From the NCBI GenBank assembly GCA_949285145.1, contig CASDXQ010000004.1, forward strand, positions 25,193-89,192: a DNA stretch of 64,000 bases, given 5' to 3'. Shown piece by piece: positions 1 to 8,241 of this stretch (position 1 is the first letter of the stretch; every line of letters begins with the position of its first letter). The notes beneath the pieces were generated by a model. That model was not told the DNA's origin. It made no database searches and saw only the letters and a program-made list of their open reading frames with translations. The translations under genes and the position numbers were made by a program. Source of the stretch: an uncultured Spirochaetales bacterium (GTDB taxonomy: Bacteria > Spirochaetota > Spirochaetia > Sphaerochaetales > Sphaerochaetaceae).

Positions 1-2
1 TC

Positions 3-254
3 GAGCATGAGGATCTTGAAGATGAATCGGTGTACCTCATGAGACCATGGAGAGCGGAGGGGAAGGCAACATTCATAGACTGCACTTTTTCGTCACACAT
101 AAACAGAAAAGGATTTTCACCGTGGAGCGGAAGGGAAGATGAGGCATCTCTTGCCTCATTCAATGTGAACAGCGCCATTTTCGGGGAAAAGCATATGATC
201 AGTGACGAAGAGGCGGCACTTCTGCCGGAACGCTTTCTTGAGAATATGAAATAG
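3..254 (+). CDS. pectinesterase, C-terminal fragment (gene runs off the left edge)
   Basis: The reading frame is open from base 3 to a stop at 254, so only about 83 C-terminal residues are present. The segment VYLMRPWR followed by FIDC and then HI...GFSPW resembles the end of the beta-helix of bacterial pectin methylesterases, where YLGRPWR carries a substrate-binding Arg and Trp. Such enzymes remove methyl groups from homogalacturonan outside the cytoplasm. The usual Gly is Met here. The signal peptide and catalytic Asp residues would lie upstream of the window, so activity cannot be judged. The call rests on one short motif region. Confidence 0.55.
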   Translation, partial: EHEDLEDESVYLMRPWRAEGKATFIDCTFSSHINRKGFSPWSGREDEASLASFNVNSAIFGEKHMISDEEAALLPERFLENMK

Positions 255-313
255 TTCTTCCTTCTCTTGTATTTGCATCTCCGCTGCGCTAGAGTGAAGA
301 CAAGAGGTATATT

Positions 314-2884
314 ATGAAGATACTGGTTTTAGGCGCTGTCGCGGCCGGAACGAAAGCAGCTGCGAAACTCAAGAGAGAAGACAGATCTCTTGATGTGAAG
401 ATCATCACAAAAGGAAATGATATTTCCTATGCAGGCTGCGGGCTGCCTTATTACATAGGAGAAGTCATTGAGGACAGAAGTTCTCTTATCGTGAACACGC
501 CTGAAAAATATTCATCGCTTACCGGTGTGGATGTTCTGACCGGCTGTGAGGCTGTCGGTGCCGATTTTGTGAAAAAGAGTGTCACTTACGTCGACAGAGA
601 TGGAAACAAAGGACAAGAGAGTTATGACAAGCTGGTCATAGCGACAGGAGCTGAAAGCATAGTTCCTCCTGTTGCGGGCGTTGAGCTGGAAGGTGTCTTC
701 ACGGTGCGCACTCCCGATGATGCTGAGAATATAAGGGCTTATGCGAAGAAAGACGGTGTTCGGAAGGCTGTCGTCGCCGGTGCCGGTTTCATCGGGCTCG
801 AGATTGCGGAGAACCTGCACAGGGAAGGTCTTTCAGTCACCGTCATTGACATGGCCGATCAGATAATGCCCAATGCCTTTGATGAGGAAATGGCTTCATG
901 GGCCGGAAAGAGAATCGAAGAGGCCGGTACCAGAGTACTGCTGGGGGCAAGACTTGAGGAGATCAGAGGAGAGAACGGAAAGGCCGTGTCAGTCAGGACT
1001 GACAAGACAGAGCTTCCTGCCGATATGGTCATTCTCGCACTCGGTGTACGTCCTTCCACTTCATTTCTTGAAAATACCGCGCTTGAGATGGAAAAGGGTG
1101 CGATCGTCGTCAATCAGAACATGGAGACAAATATTGAAGATGTCTATGCGGCCGGCGACTGTGCTCTTGTGACAAACAGGATCACAGGAGAGAGAATGTA
1201 TTCTGCAATGGGCTCGAGTGCAAACATAAGTGCAAGAGTGCTTGCAAAGAACGCTGCCGGAAAGGCTTCCCTTTACCCGGGCGCCCTCGGGACAGGTGTT
1301 GTCAGGATACTTGACAATCTCAACGCGGGACGTACGGGTCTTACTGAGGCCGCTGCCGTCAAGAAGGGTTTTGAAACTGTCACTGCAGTTGCCGTGACAG
1401 ACGACAAGGCTCACTATTATGAGGGTTCCTCCTTCTTCATCATGAAGCTCATAGCGGAGAAAAAGACTCACAGAATACTCGGCTTCCAGATTCTCGGAAG
1501 CGGAAATGTCGACAAGATAAATGATATCGCGGTGCTTGCCGTTACAAAAGGCATGAAGGTGGAGGAATTCGACAGTATGGATTTCTCCTACGCTCCTCCT
1601 TTCTCAACGGCAATTTCTCCTTTTGTCCAGATTTGCAATGTGCTTGAGAACAAGATACTCGGACAGCTTGAGACAATTACCCCGCTTGAATACATGAAGA
1701 CACGGGCAAAGGGATACAAGGTCATTGATGTCATGCCTGAAAAGACGATTCCCGGTGCGCAGTGGATCGATCTTGGACATGTCACCGGTCCGCTGGAGGG
1801 CATCGCACGTGATGAGAAGCTTCTGCTTGTCTGTGCCAGGGGAAAGAGGGGCTATTTCCTCCAGAACCGCCTGAAGTATTACGGATATACGAATACAAGA
1901 GTGCTTGAAGGAGGCCTTACCTTCAATGATGTGAGAGTCGATTTCGGCTCCGTGATCCCTCCTGAGGAAGTGAAGAGGGTGAAAGGTCTGGGATGCCTTC
2001 AGGACAAGAGACAGCCCGATCATTTCAATGTGAGGGTGATAACAAGGAACGGCAAGCTCACGTCTGCAGAACAGATGGCTGTCGCTGAAGCCGCGAGCAG
2101 GTTCGGAAGCGGGGAAGTGACGATGACAACTCGTCTGACTCTTGAAATCCAGGGTGTTCCTTACCCGGACATCGATCCGCTTATTGCATATCTGAAGGAG
2201 AGAGGTCTTGATACCGGCGGAACCGGAAGCAAGGTGCGTCCTGTGGTTTCCTGCAAGGGAACTACATGTCAGTACGGTCTCATCGACACATTCGGTCTGT
2301 CTGAGAAGCTTCACAGGATATTCTATGAAGGTTGGCATGGCGTTTCACTCCCGCACAAGTTCAAGATCGCGGTGGGCGGCTGTCCTAACAACTGCGTGAA
2401 GCCCAGTCTCAACGACATCGGAATAATGGGCCAGAGGATAATCGACTTCAGCTTTGACAAATGCAAAGGCTGCCGTGTGTGCCAGGTTGAGAAAGCCTGT
2501 CCGGTAAAGATCGCCCGTCTTGAAGACGGAAAGCTGGTTGTGAAGGACAGCGAGTGCAACCACTGCGGGCGCTGTCTTGACAAGTGTCCCTTCGGCGTCA
2601 CTCCTTCATATACCACAGGCTATGCGGTTTATGTGGGCGGCCGCTGGGGCAAGAAGATAGAGCTCGGCAAGAGGCTTTCACGTGTGCTCACAAGCGAGGA
2701 TGAAGTCATCCGTCTTGTCGAGAATGCGATTCTTCTTTTCAGGGACGAGGGAATCAGCGGGGAGCGCTTTGCCGATACCGTGAACCGTCTCGGCCTTGAG
2801 TATGTCGAGGATAAACTGTTCAGCGGCAAGATTGACAAAGAGAAGATCTTGAAGAAGAATGTTACCGGCGGGGCAACCTGCTGA
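314..2884 (+). CDS. CoA-disulfide reductase-like / rhodanese / siroheme-Fe4S reductase / ferredoxin fusion
   Basis: This 856-residue protein joins four modules. Residues 1 to about 445 form an FAD/NAD(P)H pyridine-nucleotide disulfide oxidoreductase of the CoA-disulfide reductase type, with SYAGCGLPYY placing the single redox Cys at 42, a second Rossmann motif (AGAGFIGLE) and an FAD motif (VYAAGDCA). Residues about 450-545 are rhodanese-like with Cys507 in VCARGKRGY. Residues about 565-700 are a nitrite/sulfite reductase domain with candidate siroheme-Fe4S ligands Cys647/Cys652 and Cys690/Cys694 (GGCPNNC). The tail has two 4Fe-4S ferredoxin motifs from Cys717. I infer electron flow from NAD(P)H to a sulfur substrate such as sulfite, polysulfide or persulfide. 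An AGAGG ribosome site precedes the ATG. CoADR-rhodanese fusions are known; the added reductase is unusual. Confidence 0.8.
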   Translation: MKILVLGAVAAGTKAAAKLKREDRSLDVKIITKGNDISYAGCGLPYYIGEVIEDRSSLIVNTPEKYSSLTGVDVLTGCEAVGADFVKKSVTYVDRDGNKGQESYDKLVIATGAESIVPPVAGVELEGVFTVRTPDDAENIRAYAKKDGVRKAVVAGAGFIGLEIAENLHREGLSVTVIDMADQIMPNAFDEEMASWAGKRIEEAGTRVLLGARLEEIRGENGKAVSVRTDKTELPADMVILALGVRPSTSFLENTALEMEKGAIVVNQNMETNIEDVYAAGDCALVTNRITGERMYSAMGSSANISARVLAKNAAGKASLYPGALGTGVVRILDNLNAGRTGLTEAAAVKKGFETVTAVAVTDDKAHYYEGSSFFIMKLIAEKKTHRILGFQILGSGNVDKINDIAVLAVTKGMKVEEFDSMDFSYAPPFSTAISPFVQICNVLENKILGQLETITPLEYMKTRAKGYKVIDVMPEKTIPGAQWIDLGHVTGPLEGIARDEKLLLVCARGKRGYFLQNRLKYYGYTNTRVLEGGLTFNDVRVDFGSVIPPEEVKRVKGLGCLQDKRQPDHFNVRVITRNGKLTSAEQMAVAEAASRFGSGEVTMTTRLTLEIQGVPYPDIDPLIAYLKERGLDTGGTGSKVRPVVSCKGTTCQYGLIDTFGLSEKLHRIFYEGWHGVSLPHKFKIAVGGCPNNCVKPSLNDIGIMGQRIIDFSFDKCKGCRVCQVEKACPVKIARLEDGKLVVKDSECNHCGRCLDKCPFGVTPSYTTGYAVYVGGRWGKKIELGKRLSRVLTSEDEVIRLVENAILLFRDEGISGERFADTVNRLGLEYVEDKLFSGKIDKEKILKKNVTGGATC

Positions 2885-2969
2885 TAGTAAACAGGATTCA
2901 GGATTTGCCAGACTTGTATTGAAAAGGAAAGGGCTTTGAAAAATCGTAAATCCTTCTCATGAGGATAGT

Positions 2970-3821
2970 ATGTTCAAAAAGCCCTTTCTGTGTCTTCTAA
3001 TGGTGCCTGCACTTCTTTCTCCGCTTCATGCATTCACGACGGCATGTCTCAATTCATCGATTGCCGATCTCTTCCTTCTTGCCGGCGGCAGTGTTGATAT
3101 TACGGTGCAGGATTCAGTTGACAGAGGTTTTGTGCCTGATGATGTGCTTCTTGCCGATTCCGCATCGGGGATGAACATCAACAGGGAAATTCTCATTTCA
3201 GGAGCTCCTGATCTGGTCCTCGGCTCTGCAGACAGTGCATCACATGTGAAACTCAAGCGTTTCCTTGATGAGAGAGGCGTGGATATGATTCTCATAAAGC
3301 AGGACAGCTTTGAGGACTTCCTTTCAGTTTTCAGGACTCTCACCGAAATTACAGGACGAAGTGACCTTTTTGTAAAATACGGTCTCGGGCAGAAAGCCGG
3401 CATTGAGGCAATCATAGAGGAATGCAGAGGAAAGGAAGATAAGCCGTGCGTTCTTTTCGTAAGGGCGGGAAGCGCATTCTCGTCTGTCAGGGCGAAAAGG
3501 GCAGATGACCATTTCGCTGCCGGCATAATAGAGGACCTGGGCGCTGCAAATGCCGCGGATGTGAATGATGTACTCACCGAAAGCCTTTCCCTTGAAGCCA
3601 TAATCACAAGTGATATCGACAAGATACTCATAGTGCCGCAGGGTGATGAGGGTGAGAGCATCAGCTATATGAATTCTCTTTTCAGCCGTCCGGGATGGCG
3701 GGATATAAAAGCGGTGAAAGAAGGAGAAGTCCATTTTCTTCCAAAGGATTTGTTCCATTACAAGCCCAACGGACGGTGGGCGGAAGCCTATGCCGTAATG
3801 AAAGAGGTGCTTTATGGATAA
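2970..3821 (+). CDS. periplasmic Fe-chelate/cobalamin-type ABC substrate-binding protein
   Basis: The 283-residue product starts with a signal peptide (MFKK then a hydrophobic stretch ending near LHA) and has the two-lobed BtuF/FepB pattern. Its SGAPDLVLGS segment corresponds to the family's 'PDLVI' strand, and it ends in the helical C-lobe. It would deliver an iron chelate, heme or corrinoid to the permease encoded next. A GAGG site precedes the ATG. The gene overlaps the permease start by 8 bases, so the three ABC genes form one operon. The ligand cannot be read from the sequence; the CbiK-like gene converging on this operon makes a tetrapyrrole or metal plausible. Confidence 0.8.
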   Translation: MFKKPFLCLLMVPALLSPLHAFTTACLNSSIADLFLLAGGSVDITVQDSVDRGFVPDDVLLADSASGMNINREILISGAPDLVLGSADSASHVKLKRFLDERGVDMILIKQDSFEDFLSVFRTLTEITGRSDLFVKYGLGQKAGIEAIIEECRGKEDKPCVLFVRAGSAFSSVRAKRADDHFAAGIIEDLGAANAADVNDVLTESLSLEAIITSDIDKILIVPQGDEGESISYMNSLFSRPGWRDIKAVKEGEVHFLPKDLFHYKPNGRWAEAYAVMKEVLYG

Positions 3822-4791
3822 TGTCAGATTCATCAGAACTGTCATTGTCCTGTCCCTGCTGTTGGCCATGATGACAGTCATCTCCCTCTTCACGGGCTCT
3901 GTTCCCCTTGATCTTTCCTCAATCCCCGATGCTGGTTCGGCAGAGAACATCATTTTCTTTTCGCTGCGTCTGCCCAGGGTGTGTGCCTGCCTTCTTGCCG
4001 GCTTTGCACTTGCGCTTTCGGGTTTCATGCTCCAGAGCGCGAGCTCAAACGATCTTGCAAGCGGAAACATCATAGGAATAAACGCAGGTGCGGGATTTGC
4101 AGTCCTTCTGTTCCTTGTTTTCTTTCCAGATTTTTTCCATCTGCTGCCCTTTGCGGCATTCGCCGGTGCGCTTATGGCATGTGCGCTTGTCTTCATCATT
4201 TCTGCATTCACGAAGAGCATAGGCTCATCAGGTTCCCTGATTCTTTCCGGTGTTGCCGTAAATGCGCTCTTCAATGCGCTTATAAGCGCGCTGAGTTCGC
4301 TTTTTCCTGATGTGATGTCATCCTACAGCTCCTTCTCGGTCGGAGGCTTCGCATCTGTATATGCCTCATCCCTCATCGTTCCCTCCCTCCTGATATGTGC
4401 GGGAGGAATACTGTGTTTCTCACTTTCTCCCGTGATGAACATCATAAGACTGGGGGATGAGATCACATCATCCATGGGATACCGTCCCTTCAGAATCAGG
4501 ATAATCCTTGCTTCGGTAGCGGCCCTGCTTGCATCCAGTGCCGTCTCATTCGCAGGACTGCTGGGCTTTGTCGGTCTTGTGATTCCTCATCTTGCCCGCT
4601 TCCTCAGCGGAGGAGAATCTCTCAGGTCGCTGGTTATATCTGCCCTGGCAGGACCGCTTCTGGTGCTTTCGGCAGATCTTCTGGCCCGTACCGTGATTTC
4701 CCCGGGTGAACTTCCTGCAGGCATTTTCCTTTCCATTACAGGCGTGCCGTTCCTCATCTTTCTGCTTGTAAGGAGGAAAAGATATGATTGA
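3814..4791 (+). CDS. FecCD/BtuC-family ABC permease
   Basis: The 325-residue protein has about ten hydrophobic segments and FecCD hallmarks: SLRLPRVCACLLAGFALALSG near the N-terminus, NPLASP-like SSNDLASGNIIGINAGAG, and the coupling region GLVIPHLAR followed by LARTVISPGELPAGI near the C-terminus. It would form the inner-membrane channel for the binding protein upstream and the ATPase downstream. It starts inside the end of the binding-protein gene behind an AGAGGTG site and overlaps the ATPase start by 8 bases, which suggests translational coupling. The family covers Fe3+-siderophore, heme and vitamin B12 import. Confidence 0.88.
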   Translation: MDNVRFIRTVIVLSLLLAMMTVISLFTGSVPLDLSSIPDAGSAENIIFFSLRLPRVCACLLAGFALALSGFMLQSASSNDLASGNIIGINAGAGFAVLLFLVFFPDFFHLLPFAAFAGALMACALVFIISAFTKSIGSSGSLILSGVAVNALFNALISALSSLFPDVMSSYSSFSVGGFASVYASSLIVPSLLICAGGILCFSLSPVMNIIRLGDEITSSMGYRPFRIRIILASVAALLASSAVSFAGLLGFVGLVIPHLARFLSGGESLRSLVISALAGPLLVLSADLLARTVISPGELPAGIFLSITGVPFLIFLLVRRKRYD

Positions 4792-5494
4792 AGTTTCGTC
4801 CCTTACGATAATGGAAGGCGGAAAAACTCTTCTTGACAATCTTTCCTTCACACTTGAAGAGGGAAAGATATATGCATTGTGCGGGGTTAACGGAAGCGGC
4901 AAGACCACGCTGATCAGGGCACTGAATTCCTATTTTCCGCATTACGGCGGAAGTATCCGCTTCAACGGAAAGGAACTCTCCCGATGCAGCAGAAAGGAAA
5001 AGGAAAAACTTCACGCCCTTCTTCCCCAGAGCATTCCGGTCTCATCAGTGAGCACAGCGTCCCTTTTCGAACACAACGGACAGGCCGCCGCACTGCTTGA
5101 CGGATTCTCTCTTTCCCGTCTCGTGAGACAGAACCTTGCAAGCCTTTCAGGCGGAGAAAGGGTTATGGTGTTCCTTTCCCTCATGCTCTCCCGTGATGTG
5201 CTTCTGTATTCATTTGACGAAAGTGAGGCGAATCTGGATGCCATGTACAGAAAGCTGATCGAAGAGAGGATGAGAAAGCTTGCTGAAGAGAAAAAGACCG
5301 TTCTGGCCTCATTCCATGACATCAACAAGGCACTTGAAATAAGTGATGAGCTAATTGTCCTGTCAGAAGGCAGGCTGGCCTTCAAGGGAAATCCTGCCAT
5401 GTTCATATCTGATGATATAGGGGGAAGGTTCTTCTCCCTTGACCTCAGAAGACTCACTGATGAGGAGGGACGTCAGTATTCACTCTTTTTGTAA
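4784..5494 (+). CDS. ABC transporter ATPase of the iron/B12 type
   Basis: The 236-residue protein has a Walker A motif GVNGSGKTTL (about 37-46), a signature LSGGERVMVFLSLML and a Walker B region LLYSFDESEANLD, then an H-loop ASFHD. It energises the importer encoded just upstream. A strong AAGGAGG ribosome site lies 7 bases before the ATG. The usual Walker B 'LLDEP' reads 'SFDESEANLD', a mild departure from typical BtuD/FepC proteins. The gene overlaps the 3' end of the opposite-strand cbiK-like gene by 15 bases, leaving no room for separate terminators. Confidence 0.88.
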   Translation: MIEVSSLTIMEGGKTLLDNLSFTLEEGKIYALCGVNGSGKTTLIRALNSYFPHYGGSIRFNGKELSRCSRKEKEKLHALLPQSIPVSSVSTASLFEHNGQAAALLDGFSLSRLVRQNLASLSGGERVMVFLSLMLSRDVLLYSFDESEANLDAMYRKLIEERMRKLAEEKKTVLASFHDINKALEISDELIVLSEGRLAFKGNPAMFISDDIGGRFFSLDLRRLTDEEGRQYSLFL

Positions 5495-6136
5495 TTCCAT
5501 CAGGTGCCGTATGAATATGTTTTTCAGTGAGGGGAAAACGGATAGTATTCCATTTTCGATGAAGGAGACGTCATAGCCGGAAGAGGCAAAGTGCTTTGAG
5601 CATCCGGCCATGATTTCATGCTTTGCATGATGGCCGCAGGTGAGAAGGAAGGGAATCAGAGTCAGGCCGGTGCAATGCGGTTTCAGTGTTCTGTAGTTGT
5701 CTTTTCCTTTCAGCGCAGTGATGATCACATCGTCTCTCAGATGCTCCTGAAGTGTCCGGTATTCTTCTATCGTCCGCTGTTCATCTCCGTGTGCGACGAG
5801 AATGTAATTGTGGTCTTTCTTCTTGTCCAGAGTACTGTTTATGACAGAGGCACATTCCCTTATGTCGTCTTTCCTGCAAAGCAGGGGCGGTGCTGTTACT
5901 GCCCCGCAAGAGAGGAGCTTTTCATAAGTTCCCCCTTTCTGTATGAGAAGCGGGAGGATTAGAATCTTCTCATCAGGTGAAAAAGCAAGCCGGCTTGAAA
6001 TATCCTGATGCATCAGGCTGATGCTTCCGCACGACAGTGATGACGCATCCTGCAGCTCTGTGATGAAAGAGGAAAGCTCTGACATTGCTTTTTCATCCTT
6101 TGTACCGAAGTATGCGATGATAATTCTTTTCTTCAC
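5480..6136 (-). CDS. cbiK: CbiK-like sirohydrochlorin (cobalt/iron) chelatase
   Basis: The 218-residue protein matches the CbiK chelatase layout. It has a KKRIIIAYFGT start, a first-lobe strand, a YILVAHGDE motif and the second-lobe PFLLTCGHHAKHEI motif, whose His and Glu correspond to the CbiK metal/tetrapyrrole site. CbiK inserts Co2+ into sirohydrochlorin for anaerobic cobalamin synthesis, and relatives insert Fe2+ to make siroheme. No signal peptide is seen, so it should be cytoplasmic. The start is GTG at 6136, nine bases after the outer-membrane-protein gene, so it looks like the third gene of that operon. Siroheme supply for the reductase at 314-2884 is an attractive but unproven role. 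Confidence 0.72.
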   Translation of the reverse strand: MKKRIIIAYFGTKDEKAMSELSSFITELQDASSLSCGSISLMHQDISSRLAFSPDEKILILPLLIQKGGTYEKLLSCGAVTAPPLLCRKDDIRECASVINSTLDKKKDHNYILVAHGDEQRTIEEYRTLQEHLRDDVIITALKGKDNYRTLKPHCTGLTLIPFLLTCGHHAKHEIMAGCSKHFASSGYDVSFIENGILSVFPSLKNIFIRHLMELQKE

Positions 6137-6145
6137 TTTTCTTGC

Positions 6146-7222
6146 CTATTCAAAAGAAAGCGCGACTTCAAGCGAGAGAACGTCACGGGGTGCCAGACCG
6201 TATACTACGCCGAAATCCTGCCAGTAGTAAGCCGCGGCGATTTCGAAGCAGAGGAAGTCAAGCGTGATTCCGCATGCAGGGTAGCCGCCGTCAAGGCCGA
6301 GGTTGATATCGATGAATTTTGTTATCCCGAGGGAAGCTCCGGCATTCAGGCTTTCAAGCAGATCCGGGTATGACCGGATGCGATTCCAGCCTCTCATGCC
6401 GATCTCAAGATCAAGGGAAAGGAATGACCAGCTGCCTTTCCAGCCGACGGCAGTGTCTATCCCGACAGGATTGGGAAGTGTGAAGGAATTGCCTTCATCA
6501 TCATTCATATGGTAGGCGCTGCCGAGATTTCTCACTGTGAAGGCTGTGGAGAAGCCGAGAGGATAGGTGACATTCACTCCGATATCGAAAGAGACGGCAT
6601 GCCCGCTGTATATTCTGAAATCGCCGTATCCCTCTGAATCGATCAGAATGCCGACAACGGTCTCTACTCCGGCAGGATTGGTGTACATCCTGTAATCAAG
6701 GTTGAGGATTGCTCCTGCTGACAGGGTATAATCATCATCAAACCTGAATTCATGTGCGAAGCCTGCAGAAAGTGTGCCGCTCAGATCAAGAGACAGATTC
6801 GTTGCCACGGATCCTCCCGTGGTTATGACTCTTTCCGATGCGCTTATGCTTGCCCCCAGGCCGAAGAGAGTGATGTCAATCCTCTCCTCAATGGAAACGA
6901 GCGGCATTGTACCCGAGAATTCCCTTAAGAGATCAAGAATGCCGTTGACCATTCTTTCCTGATCCATGGAGGCGATATCGGAAATATTTCCGATGAAATC
7001 GTTTTTCAGCATCCCCGATGCGTTATAAAGCCGGGCTGCAAGAGGTATTTCAAGAGAGAAACCGGAGGATGCCAGGAATGCGGGGTTATGGGAGAAAGCG
7101 TAGCTGACATCTTCACTTGTGAGAACAGCGTTTCCCCTTGCCCGTGCGTCAATCGAGACAGCATTCAGACATGTCATGGCACAGATGAGAAATATGATCA
7201 GTGAACTCAGTTTCTTTTTCAT
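6146..7222 (-). CDS. putative beta-barrel outer membrane protein
   Basis: The 358-residue protein has a signal peptide (MKKKLSSLIIFLICAMTCLNA) and then alternating amphipathic beta-strand-like segments rich in Gly, Ser and aromatic residues, ending in VALSFE. The overall look (DARARGNAVLTSEDVSYAFSHNPAFLA near the mature N-terminus) recalls spirochaetal and FadL/PorQ-like barrel proteins, but I do not recognise a named family. It starts within the last codons of the lipoprotein gene (ATGA overlap) and precedes cbiK, so the three are probably cotranscribed. A role in taking up or exporting a metal or tetrapyrrole is inference from neighbours only. Confidence 0.6.
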   Translation of the reverse strand: MKKKLSSLIIFLICAMTCLNAVSIDARARGNAVLTSEDVSYAFSHNPAFLASSGFSLEIPLAARLYNASGMLKNDFIGNISDIASMDQERMVNGILDLLREFSGTMPLVSIEERIDITLFGLGASISASERVITTGGSVATNLSLDLSGTLSAGFAHEFRFDDDYTLSAGAILNLDYRMYTNPAGVETVVGILIDSEGYGDFRIYSGHAVSFDIGVNVTYPLGFSTAFTVRNLGSAYHMNDDEGNSFTLPNPVGIDTAVGWKGSWSFLSLDLEIGMRGWNRIRSYPDLLESLNAGASLGITKFIDINLGLDGGYPACGITLDFLCFEIAAAYYWQDFGVVYGLAPRDVLSLEVALSFE

Positions 7223-8010
7223 AATATTCCCTCCACGATATCGGAAAGGTCGTAGAATGAGTCAATGTCGCTGCCGACAAGATCGATTTGTGAAACTGCA
7301 TCAAGCAGCACCGATGTGAGCTCGACTGCATTCGCGGAGACGTTCTCCATGAGATTCACATCTCCGGTTCCGTCCCACAGCGATACACCGAATTCGACGA
7401 CATCAGACGGTGTATCGATGATGAGTATGTAAAGCACATCGAAAATGGAAGCGATCGTGTTTATCGTGAGCTGGATGGTTATGTAATCCTTTATCGTTTT
7501 GCATTCAACATTGTCTACAGTTGTTTGCAGATCTTCGAAAAAACGGACAAGACTGTCAGGATTTATGCTGATTCCCGCAGCCTCAAGATTCTTTGAAAGT
7601 GTTCTGATGAAAGAGCTGGTATTCTCAAGGATTTCGTATGCAAAATCCTCTGTATCATTACAGTAAGCCTTTGACAGTGCATCAAGCGGGCGGGATAGAT
7701 AGGAGTCAAGATCACCATACTGGCTCAGGTATCTGACTGTCTGGATCAGTGTGTCCGCTTCTCTTTCTGTCAGCTGCTTTATTACATTGTAGGCCTTTTG
7801 CGGCTCATAATTGATTTTGATTTTCCCCTTGTAGTCATCAGTGATGTCCAGCAGATTGAAACTGCTGCCATGGGGTATGCTGACTGTTTTTACCGTGCCC
7901 CGGCTGTGATCAAGCGGATCATACAGACCGAGTGAAGTGTAGACATTGGGCTCAGTGCAGGAAAGAATGCACAGCACTGAAATGATTATTGACAGAATTC
8001 TGAGTTTCAT
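7219..8010 (-). CDS. putative lipoprotein of unknown function
   Basis: This 263-residue product starts MKLRILSIIISVLCILSCTE, a type II signal peptide with lipobox LxxC (ILSC), so the mature protein should be lipid-anchored. The rest is soluble and largely helical with no motif I recognise. The ATG at 8010 is chosen over an in-frame GTG two codons upstream because an AAGGCGG site lies at the right distance. It overlaps the following outer-membrane-protein gene by 4 bases. It probably works with that barrel at the envelope. Confidence 0.6.
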   Translation of the reverse strand: MKLRILSIIISVLCILSCTEPNVYTSLGLYDPLDHSRGTVKTVSIPHGSSFNLLDITDDYKGKIKINYEPQKAYNVIKQLTEREADTLIQTVRYLSQYGDLDSYLSRPLDALSKAYCNDTEDFAYEILENTSSFIRTLSKNLEAAGISINPDSLVRFFEDLQTTVDNVECKTIKDYITIQLTINTIASIFDVLYILIIDTPSDVVEFGVSLWDGTGDVNLMENVSANAVELTSVLLDAVSQIDLVGSDIDSFYDLSDIVEGIL

Positions 8011-8138
8011 ATTCACCGCCTTATGATGAAAGCTTACACCGGCTCCGGTTTTCTCTCAATGGCGGCAGAGGTATATGAAAGCAGGTGATGAAACAGAGTG
8101 CATCTTCTCTTATTCCGGCAGCCCGCACGTGAGGAAGA

Positions 8139-8182
8139 GAAGACAGATGATAACGGAGAAAGCTCTGCCGGGGTCTGTCTTC
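8139..8182. other. inverted repeat in the 8011-8241 gap
   Basis: GAAGACAGA (8139-8147) and TCTGTCTTC (8174-8182) form a perfect 9-bp stem around a loop that itself can pair partly (CGGAG/CTC..CCG). It lies between the P-type ATPase stop and the start of the lipoprotein operon. It may end ATPase transcription or act on lipoprotein leader RNA. No T-run follows on either strand. The rest of the gap shows no gene. Confidence 0.35.
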
Positions 8183-8241
8183 ATCTTCTATGATCCGGTT
8201 TTCAGAATTCCTCTGAATGCCGGGATGATCCTTCGGGATGA

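Noticed and set aside
2885..2969. Cobalamin or heme riboswitch ahead of the ABC importer
   Set aside because: Only 85 bases separate the genes, too short for a cobalamin riboswitch, and no conserved B12-box-like sequence is visible.
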